58,512 nucleotides of DNA from an uncultured Lachnospiraceae bacterium (GTDB taxonomy: Bacteria; Bacillota; Clostridia; Lachnospirales; Lachnospiraceae): contig CAMNQH010000016.1 of assembly GCA_946549035.1 (NCBI GenBank), positions 1 through 58,512 of the forward strand, given 5' to 3'. Position numbers and translations under genes: made by a program. Below, piece by piece: positions 52,796 through 58,512 of this stretch. Position 1 is the first letter of the stretch, and every line of letters starts with the position of its first letter. The notes under the pieces were generated by a model. The model did not search any database, was not told the DNA's origin, and was given only the letters and a program-made list of their open reading frames with translations.

Positions 52796-52822
52796 TATAA
52801 TTCAAGGAAACCAGAATCTCAA
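52794..52822 (-). promoter_or_regulatory. clpX promoter
   Basis: TTGAGA (52817-52822), a 17-base spacer and TATACT (52794-52799) on the minus strand, about 56 bases before the clpX start. Confidence 0.7.
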
Positions 52823-52859
52823 TAGGAAAATTCCCCAGAAGGAAAATTTAATTGTTTTT

Positions 52860-53789
52860 TTAGAAAAAATGAAATCCTACGACCTGCTGATCAATCACAT
52901 CGTAATAAATCCCCATCATAACATCCGACTCCACCACCAGAAGGATACTGTCTTTTTGCTCTATCACCTGTATCGTATGAGTTTCCTCATCATAATAGTC
53001 ATTATTATCTCCACTCGTCGTATTTACAGATTCCTCGATTTCCTGGGTTTTGCTGCCGTTCCAGTCATTTTTTTCTTCTGCCAGGCAGTATTTCAGCTCT
53101 TCCAGATAGGTCAAATACATATCCACATACCAATAGACACTGTTTTCTATCCCCATATTGAACCGTTCCACCTGATACAAAGGCAGATACGCTATAAGTC
53201 CAGAGCAATCCTTTAAGTTCTCCATAAGCACTTCTTTATTCCTGCTCCATTCTTTACTCTCCTGAATCCCTTCTTCCCTGCACTGGATACAAGAAAAGGA
53301 AAGAATCTCAAACTCTCTCCACGCAATCTTGACTTTATACTCTCTTCCATTTAACTGAATGGTATCATCATAAAAATAAATTTCCAGGGAATTCCCATCC
53401 CTTTGTCCTTGAACCATACTTCCTAAAATTGTCTTTTTCTGCTCCTCATACCACCGAAACACCTCAGAATGGTCCACACCCGTCGCTATGGAAATCAGGG
53501 TATAAAATACATCGCTTTCAATATAGGGGGTAAAATCCAAAACATATTTTTCTAAAAATCCTTCCTCAACCTGCTGCCCTTCTCCATAATAATTCCAAGG
53601 ATACAATTGGATGTCGTCTTCTAACTGGGAATAAAAAAGATTGGATATATTACTGGTAATGTTAATCGGCTCCGGCTCCGGTGAGCTTACTAAAATCTCC
53701 TCCCCACAATAAATAATTCCCAGATATCCCACCAGCAAAATATCCAGCGCACACACAACCGTAATCACCATGGATTTAAACATCTTCAT
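52860..53789 (-). CDS. Membrane-anchored protein of unknown function downstream of the sensor kinase
   Basis: The 309-residue protein has one N-terminal transmembrane segment (about 7-28) and an external domain rich in Tyr, Glu and Trp; there is no lipobox or known catalytic motif. Its start overlaps the kinase stop by 14 bases, with AGGGAGG upstream, so it is cotranscribed and probably coupled. It may be a ligand-sensing or output partner of the two-component system, but I do not recognise the family. Confidence 0.6.
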   Translation of the reverse strand: MKMFKSMVITVVCALDILLVGYLGIIYCGEEILVSSPEPEPINITSNISNLFYSQLEDDIQLYPWNYYGEGQQVEEGFLEKYVLDFTPYIESDVFYTLISIATGVDHSEVFRWYEEQKKTILGSMVQGQRDGNSLEIYFYDDTIQLNGREYKVKIAWREFEILSFSCIQCREEGIQESKEWSRNKEVLMENLKDCSGLIAYLPLYQVERFNMGIENSVYWYVDMYLTYLEELKYCLAEEKNDWNGSKTQEIEESVNTTSGDNNDYYDEETHTIQVIEQKDSILLVVESDVMMGIYYDVIDQQVVGFHFF

Positions 53790-55188
53790 TGGCGGCGCCT
53801 CCCTTCATGCGGACTGTTACCACGGTTCCTACCTGTGACTGGCTCTCAATGGAAAGGTTCCCCCGATGCAGTTTTGCAATTTCCACGCAGAGAGCCAGCC
53901 CCAGTCCGGCGCCCCCTCTGGCGCGGCTGCGAACCTTATCTACCATATAAAACGCCTGAGTAATTTTTGCAATTTCTTCTTTGGGGATCCCAATTCCCGC
54001 GTCGGACACGGAAAAAAGGAACACTCCCTCCTCAAACCATCCCCGGATTCTGATATAATCCCCCTCCTTGGACGCTTTCATGGCATTATCCGCCAGATTA
54101 TACACCAAAGATTTCACCAGCTCCTTATCCATCCACAATGTCCCTTTTTCGCACTCCAAGGTCAGATCCATCCCATGACTCTGGGCGACCACGGCTAAGG
54201 ACGCCCCAATCTCTCTGAAGATATGGGAAACCTCCTCTTCTCTCCACTCTACATTGGCCGCTCCCACGGTAATCATCTCCATCAGCTTTCCCGACAGTGT
54301 ACGCATTCGCCCAGCTTCTTCTTTAATAATACCCACATATTCCAGACGCTTTTCCTCCGACAGGTCGCTCTTAATCTGAAGCAAATCGGAAAAACCCAGT
54401 ATGGAAGTCAAGGGCGTCTTCATTTCATGGGAAAGATTGGCAATAAATTGGTTCCGGTCCTCCGCCACATCCTCCAACGCCTGGATATTTTTTTCCACAG
54501 ACTCCGCCATCCGGTTCATATTCCAAGCCAGCTCTGATATCTCATCCCGCCCCTTTTGAGGCACTCTCAGCCTGTAATCCCCCTGGGCAATGGCTCGGGT
54601 TCCCTCGTTGATTTTCTGCAAGGGGAGCAGCAAAAGTTTTACCACCACCAAAAGAACCGCCGCAATCACAACGGCGCACACCATACTTGTAATCCGGGTA
54701 CTGCTTAGCATATCCCGGTACATATACAATACGTCGCTTAAATCTGTCCTGGTCATAAAATAATAGGTATTGGTCTCCAGAGATTCCTTGGAGGCAATAT
54801 AAAGAGCTTCTCCAATCATCTGCATATGGCTCTCCCCTGTCTCTGATACAATGGCAATCAGTTCTTCCCTGGACTCTAATTCCTGGCTCTGATACACCAA
54901 TTCCTGATTTCCATTAAAAAAGGAAATTCCTTCCTCTTCTCCAAAGGTGCTTTCCATATATTTCTGCACCTTCGCCTCCTCTAAAAGAATGGCGTCCTGA
55001 CGAAGCCGCTCCGACAACAGCATGCTTTTAAAATTGCTGATGAGAAATTCATGCTCCGTATAAGCCGCCTGCCGCTTTTGCTCCATGGTAAGGCGGAAAC
55101 TGCTTCTCAGCATCAAAATGCTGGTAACGCCTACTGCGAGCATTACCAGCATCAATGTATACAAAAAAATCTTTTGCCAAAGTTTCAT
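53776..55188 (-). CDS. Sensor histidine kinase
   Basis: The 470-residue protein has a first transmembrane helix at about 6-26, an extracytoplasmic domain of roughly 135 residues, a second helix near 162-185 and a HAMP linker. The HisKA dimerisation helix carries HEMKTPLTSILGF (phosphorylated His near 258). The HATPase domain has N, G1 and G2 boxes such as LADNAMKAS, VSDAGIGIP and GGAGLGLAL. It begins directly after the response regulator stop, so the two form a classical pair; the stimulus is unknown. Confidence 0.95.
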   Translation of the reverse strand: MKLWQKIFLYTLMLVMLAVGVTSILMLRSSFRLTMEQKRQAAYTEHEFLISNFKSMLLSERLRQDAILLEEAKVQKYMESTFGEEEGISFFNGNQELVYQSQELESREELIAIVSETGESHMQMIGEALYIASKESLETNTYYFMTRTDLSDVLYMYRDMLSSTRITSMVCAVVIAAVLLVVVKLLLLPLQKINEGTRAIAQGDYRLRVPQKGRDEISELAWNMNRMAESVEKNIQALEDVAEDRNQFIANLSHEMKTPLTSILGFSDLLQIKSDLSEEKRLEYVGIIKEEAGRMRTLSGKLMEMITVGAANVEWREEEVSHIFREIGASLAVVAQSHGMDLTLECEKGTLWMDKELVKSLVYNLADNAMKASKEGDYIRIRGWFEEGVFLFSVSDAGIGIPKEEIAKITQAFYMVDKVRSRARGGAGLGLALCVEIAKLHRGNLSIESQSQVGTVVTVRMKGGAANEDV

Positions 55189-55848
55189 TTATTTTATACT
55201 CTCCAATCGGTATCCCAGCTTAGGTATGGTAATCAGCCGCTCTTTTAACTTCAGCTTCTTGCGAAGCTGCTGGATGTGTATATCTATGGTTCTGGTCTCT
55301 CCTTCGTATTCAAAGCCCCAGACGGCGCTCAGCAGCCGTTCTCTGGAAATCGCCACATCCTTATGCTGCAGGAAAAATACCAGAACCTCAAATTCCTTGG
55401 GAGTAAGATAGATTTGCTTGTCCCCCAGCTTACAGGTATGCTCCTCAATATTCACGGAAATATCTCCATACTCATATACCACTGCCGTCTTGCTTACCCG
55501 GCGCAGTATGACTTCAATTCTGGCCAGCAGCTCCATGGCCTCAAAAGGCTTTACAATATAATCCTCCGCCCCCAGGCGAAGCCCCCGGACTTTGTCTGTC
55601 AGCTCCTGCTTTGCCGTAATAAAAATCACCGGCGTCTTTGTATTGGTACGGCTGCGCATAATCTCAAAACCGCTCATTTCCGGCAGCATGACGTCCAAAA
55701 GAACCAAATCAAATTCTTCTTTTTCCATTCTGCGAAACGCTTCCGCACCGTTGCCGCATACTACCCCTTCATAGCCGCCGATCGCCACAGTGGCTTCAAT
55801 CAGCTTTGCTATATTTGCATCATCCTCTGCAATCAGAATCCTTATCAT
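55189..55848 (-). CDS. OmpR/PhoB family response regulator
   Basis: The 219-residue protein has a receiver domain with the acidic pair EDD near the N-terminus, the phosphoacceptor Asp in DLVLLDVMLPEMSG (near 50), and a conserved Lys in FITAKQ and VKPFEA. The C-terminal winged-helix domain ends in RTIDIHIQQLRKKL and YRLE. I chose the ATG giving MIRILIAEDD; GGAG lies 9 bases before it. A short upstream leader peptide overlaps this start. Confidence 0.95.
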   Translation of the reverse strand: MIRILIAEDDANIAKLIEATVAIGGYEGVVCGNGAEAFRRMEKEEFDLVLLDVMLPEMSGFEIMRSRTNTKTPVIFITAKQELTDKVRGLRLGAEDYIVKPFEAMELLARIEVILRRVSKTAVVYEYGDISVNIEEHTCKLGDKQIYLTPKEFEVLVFFLQHKDVAISRERLLSAVWGFEYEGETRTIDIHIQQLRKKLKLKERLITIPKLGYRLESIK

Positions 55849-55877
55849 TCCATCCATCTCCTACTGTATAAAATCAT
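55845..55877 (-). CDS. Candidate 10-codon leader peptide before the response regulator
   Basis: The reading frame MILYSRRWME starts with an ATG that has GAGGAG 6 bases upstream, and its TGA overlaps the response regulator ATG (ATGA). An ATAGAG/CTCTAT hairpin covers its ribosome binding site. This is consistent with translational coupling of the regulator, but such a short frame is not proof. A TGGTATACT extended -10 lies further upstream. Confidence 0.4.
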   Translation of the reverse strand: MILYSRRWME

Positions 55878-56039
55878 AGAGCACTCCTCTATGACATAAC
55901 GCTGTTTTTAGTATACCAGATATCAGGAAGAAAAGTCTGCAAGAAAATGTAAAAAATTTATAGAAGTTTCGTTTTATCCGCTACAAGTTCTGCGGGATTC
56001 GTATGGGTAAAACCCTATGGGATTATCTCCTTCAAAATC

Positions 56040-56069
56040 GGCCCGTATCACAAAACTATGATACAGGCC
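56040..56069 (-). terminator. Terminator of the LeuA-AraC gene
   Basis: GGCC-GTATCA (56040-56050) pairs with TGATAC-GGCC (56059-56069) with one wobble. A short T-containing tail follows on the minus strand. It starts 14 bases after the leuA stop. Confidence 0.6.
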
Positions 56070-56082
56070 AAAGACTTTTGCA

Positions 56083-58071
56083 TTATTTCTGGTTCCGGTA
56101 CTGTACCGGAGTCATTCCATATTTTTTCTTAAACAGCCGGTTAAAGTGCTCCACATTCTGATACCCTACCTGCTCTGCAATCCGCTCAATGCTCTGACTG
56201 GTGCCTTTAATTAGGGAACGGGCCTTTTTCATACGGACGTTTTTAACAATCTCCCCAAAAGTATTTCCGGATTTTTCTTTGATATACTTGGAAAGATACG
56301 GCTTGGAAAGGTGAAACTCCCGGGCCAGTTCTTCCATATCCACGGTGAGATAATTCACCTGAATATAATTCATAATCTGATTGAGCCGCTCGTCCTTCAT
56401 CCCCTCTCCTTCTGCCAAGCTGGGAAGCTGATTCACTGCTGAAGTCAACGCCTGAATGGAGGATTTGATAATATCTGGGTCAATGCCCGCGCCCCAATAC
56501 AGGATCCCTTCGCAAGTAATTCCCACATATGCAATGGCCTTCGAGGAGGAACCTTTGGTCATGGCATGTTCTTCATATGCAGACAGCTCATAGCTCACAT
56601 TAAAGTAGTGTTTGATCGCATTGCTCACAGCATCCAAACGTCCATTTCCGATTCCTGTCACCACCCGTTTTCCCTGGGTCTGTTCTACAGTGGCTTCTGC
56701 AATCATGCTGTCCCCCTGTTTAAAATGACATTCCGGTATGGAAAATACACGGCTGTTGCCGATATATTTCTCTTCAAAAATACGATAAATCCAACTGGGC
56801 GTCAGCTCCCGGTGTTCCTTGTCCGACACGTCTTTCACTGTATAGCTGAAATCTTCCTTCATCTTCTCCGGCAGTACCATTCCATAATTCTCTTTCAGGA
56901 TATAGCTTACGCCGCCTTTTCCGGACTGGCTGTTGATACGGATAACATCTGCATCATACGTCCTGCCCACATCTACCGGGTCAATGGGAAGATACGGCAG
57001 ATTCCATTTTTGATCTCCATGCTCCTTGCGGTAAGCCATGCCTTTGGCAATGGCGTCTTGATGTGAGCCGGAAAAAGCCGTAAATACCAGGTTTCCTCCA
57101 TAGGGCTGACGGTCCGATACCCGCATTCTGGTAAGACGCTCATAAGCCTCGCTGATCTTTGGCATATCTGAAAAATCAAGCTTTGGATCCACCCCGTGGG
57201 AAAACAAATTCATGGCCAATGTTACGATATCCACATTGCCGGTGCGTTCCCCGTTGCCAAATAAGGTGCCTTCAATGCGATCCGCCCCCGCCAGTACGCT
57301 CAATTCTGCATCGGAAATACCGCTGCCTCTGTCGTTATGAGGATGTACGCAAAGAACTACATGCTCCCGGTTCAATAGATGCTTGCTCATATACTCCACC
57401 TGGCAGGCAAACACATGGGGCATAGAATTTTGAACCGTGGTAGGCAGATTGATAATCACAGGCTTCTCCCGGGAAGGCTGCCAAATAGAAAGCACCGCAT
57501 TGCAGACCTCCAGAGCATAATCCACCTCGGTCCCCGGAAAGCTCTCCGGACTGTACTGAAAGGTAAAATTCCCGTCCGTCTCAGAAGCAAGATTTTTTAA
57601 AAGCAGCGCCCCGTCCACGGCAATCTGCTTAATCTCTTCTTTGGACTTATGGAAAACCTGTTCCCTCTGGGCCACGGAGGTGGAGTTATACAGATGAATC
57701 ACCGCATGCTTCGCCCCTTTTACTGCTTCAAAGGTTTTCTTAATAATATGTTCTCTGGCCTGGGTCAGCACCTGTATCGTAACATCGTCTGGAATCATCT
57801 GTTTCTCAATTAAGGTGCGGATAAATACATATTCCGTCTCAGACGCCGCCGGAAATCCCACCTCAATCTCCTTAAATCCAATATCCACCAGCAACTGAAA
57901 AAACTCCAGCTTTTCTTCCAGGCTCATAGGCTCAATCAGCGCCTGATTGCCATCCCGCAAATCTACGCTGCACCAAGTAGGCGCATGGTCTATGTAATCT
58001 TTTTTTACCCAGTCATAGGAAACGACCGGGGGCATAAAATACTGTCTTTCATATTTCTCAAAATTTTTCAT
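56083..58071 (-). CDS. leuA: 2-isopropylmalate synthase fused to an AraC-type DNA-binding domain
   Basis: The 662-residue protein starts with a type-2 LeuA domain: VDLRDGNQALIEPM near 37-50, EVGFPAASETEY near 71-82, and the metal-binding HPHNDRG, with NGERTGNVD further on. A LeuA dimer/regulatory domain follows at about 440-555 (TGIGNGRLDAVSNAI, and later AYVGITCEG). The last 100 residues (about 563-662) are an AraC helix-turn-helix pair: MEELAREFHLSKPYLSKYIK and SIERIAEQVGYQNVEHFNRL. Leucine-pathway flux and DNA binding are therefore on one chain. AGGTTC lies before the ATG at a normal distance. No leuBCD genes are in view. Confidence 0.9.
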   Translation of the reverse strand: MKNFEKYERQYFMPPVVSYDWVKKDYIDHAPTWCSVDLRDGNQALIEPMSLEEKLEFFQLLVDIGFKEIEVGFPAASETEYVFIRTLIEKQMIPDDVTIQVLTQAREHIIKKTFEAVKGAKHAVIHLYNSTSVAQREQVFHKSKEEIKQIAVDGALLLKNLASETDGNFTFQYSPESFPGTEVDYALEVCNAVLSIWQPSREKPVIINLPTTVQNSMPHVFACQVEYMSKHLLNREHVVLCVHPHNDRGSGISDAELSVLAGADRIEGTLFGNGERTGNVDIVTLAMNLFSHGVDPKLDFSDMPKISEAYERLTRMRVSDRQPYGGNLVFTAFSGSHQDAIAKGMAYRKEHGDQKWNLPYLPIDPVDVGRTYDADVIRINSQSGKGGVSYILKENYGMVLPEKMKEDFSYTVKDVSDKEHRELTPSWIYRIFEEKYIGNSRVFSIPECHFKQGDSMIAEATVEQTQGKRVVTGIGNGRLDAVSNAIKHYFNVSYELSAYEEHAMTKGSSSKAIAYVGITCEGILYWGAGIDPDIIKSSIQALTSAVNQLPSLAEGEGMKDERLNQIMNYIQVNYLTVDMEELAREFHLSKPYLSKYIKEKSGNTFGEIVKNVRMKKARSLIKGTSQSIERIAEQVGYQNVEHFNRLFKKKYGMTPVQYRNQK

Positions 58072-58157
58072 GAAAAAAGAACCTCCACATTCCCGGATCC
58101 TGCTGTAAAACGGAGCATTTCCTTAGTATATTCTGCAGTAATCCTTGCTTTCGGTTC

Positions 58158-58186
58158 ATTATATCATTTCTTTTCCTGCAATGGAA
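58158..58186 (-). promoter_or_regulatory. leuA-AraC promoter (extended -10)
   Basis: TGATATAAT gives a perfect TATAAT (58158-58163) with an upstream TG. The -35 is weak (TTCCAT at 17 bases). It lies between the gatB stop and the leuA start, in a 141-base gap with no other clear feature. Confidence 0.55.
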
Positions 58187-58212
58187 GTGATAAATTTAAT
58201 CAATATTATTGA

Positions 58213-58512
58213 TTATTTTTGCAATTCTTCTTTTAGAAGCTTCTGCACCTTCCCCGGATCTGCTTTTCCCTTTGTGGCTTTCATAGTCTGGCCCACCAAA
58301 AATCCCAGGGCCCTTTCTTTGCCGTTTTGATAATCTTTTACAGACTTGGGATTTTCCTCCAGAATCCGGGAAATACACGCTTTCAATTCCCCTTCGTCTC
58401 CAAGAATTTTTAACCCTTTTTCTTCTACATATTTCTCAGGGTCTACGTCGTGGACAAATATCTCTTCAAACACTTCTTTGGCTACCGTACTATTGATGGA
58501 GCCGCCTTCTGT
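58213..58512 (-). CDS. gatB: Aspartyl/glutamyl-tRNA amidotransferase subunit B, C-terminal part
   Basis: Only the last 99 residues are in the window; the gene continues past the right edge. The segment reads TEGGSINSTVAKEVFEEIF and later ALGFLVGQTMKATKGKADP, then a Lys/Glu-rich tail, which is the GatB/YqeY domain. GatCAB converts misacylated Glu-tRNA(Gln) to Gln-tRNA(Gln). The reading frame is open from the last base of the window. Confidence 0.93.
   Translation of the reverse strand, partial: TEGGSINSTVAKEVFEEIFVHDVDPEKYVEEKGLKILGDEGELKACISRILEENPKSVKDYQNGKERALGFLVGQTMKATKGKADPGKVQKLLKEELQK

Noticed and set aside
58072..58212. T-box leader before leuA
   Set aside because: No T-box sequence (AGGGTGGNACCGCG-like) or terminator-antiterminator pair is visible in the short gap, although leucine-gene T-boxes are common in Firmicutes.

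Overview
The window looks like chromosome of a gut-type Lachnospiraceae (Clostridia). GC content is moderate, ribosome binding sites are strong AGGAGG-type, TTG and GTG starts occur, and several genes belong to families I associate mainly with Lachnospiraceae (a DUF6715-like protein, a DUF5721-like protein, a Csp-type subtilase). Most genes lie on the minus strand. Calls rest on reading motifs, family lengths and gene order; no database search was run.

Layout. 1-452: tandem rRNA-type promoters reading off the left edge, then tRNA-Ser(GGA) and tRNA-Ser(UGA). 578-6384: a housekeeping operon (YcxB-like, tsaE, tsaB, rimI, a small Cys protein, rnz, a DUF6715-like protein, tsaD, ispD) that joins tRNA t6A synthesis, tRNA 3' processing and isoprenoid synthesis. 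6417-9524: a large secreted repeat protein ending in a NodB polysaccharide deacetylase. 9625-14443: riboflavin genes ribD-ribE-ribBA-ribH, then ribU behind an FMN riboswitch and its terminator. 14593-16391: an esterase with a 44-residue membrane partner, divergent from a TetR regulator. 16455-18829: a two-gene restriction-modification system (HNH nuclease, C5 methyltransferase) placed after carAB (18873-23146). 23396-26502: an exported protein of unknown function, coaBC and an ECF S component. 26605-31085: an Rpn relic, an LVIVD propeller protein, a ferredoxin and a frameshifted molybdopterin oxidoreductase. 31460-36333: a sugar-type ABC transporter behind a sigma-54-like promoter. 36528-39628: sigma factor, anti-sigma and VWA lipoprotein. 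39758-48553: asnA, a degenerate FMN-binding-like protein, tRNA-Gly, an OLD nuclease with DegV, a BIG2 protein, a transglutaminase lipoprotein, an M18 aminopeptidase and a DUF5721-like protein. 48659-58512: cspA, lspA, a subtilase, a ClpX variant, a two-component system with an unknown third gene, a LeuA-AraC fusion, and the end of gatB.

The most interesting signals are these. (1) A repeated 86-nt core occurs twice, in opposite orientations (about 13210-13344 and 31149-31306). Its flanking arms differ in sequence but pair in both copies, which suggests a small mobile element or a structured RNA. (2) A 2-isopropylmalate synthase is fused to a C-terminal AraC-type DNA-binding domain. (3) The molybdopterin oxidoreductase operon has a one-base frameshift in an A8/T8 run. 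(4) A sigma-54-like promoter precedes the sugar ABC operon. (5) A 10-codon leader peptide overlaps the start of the response regulator.
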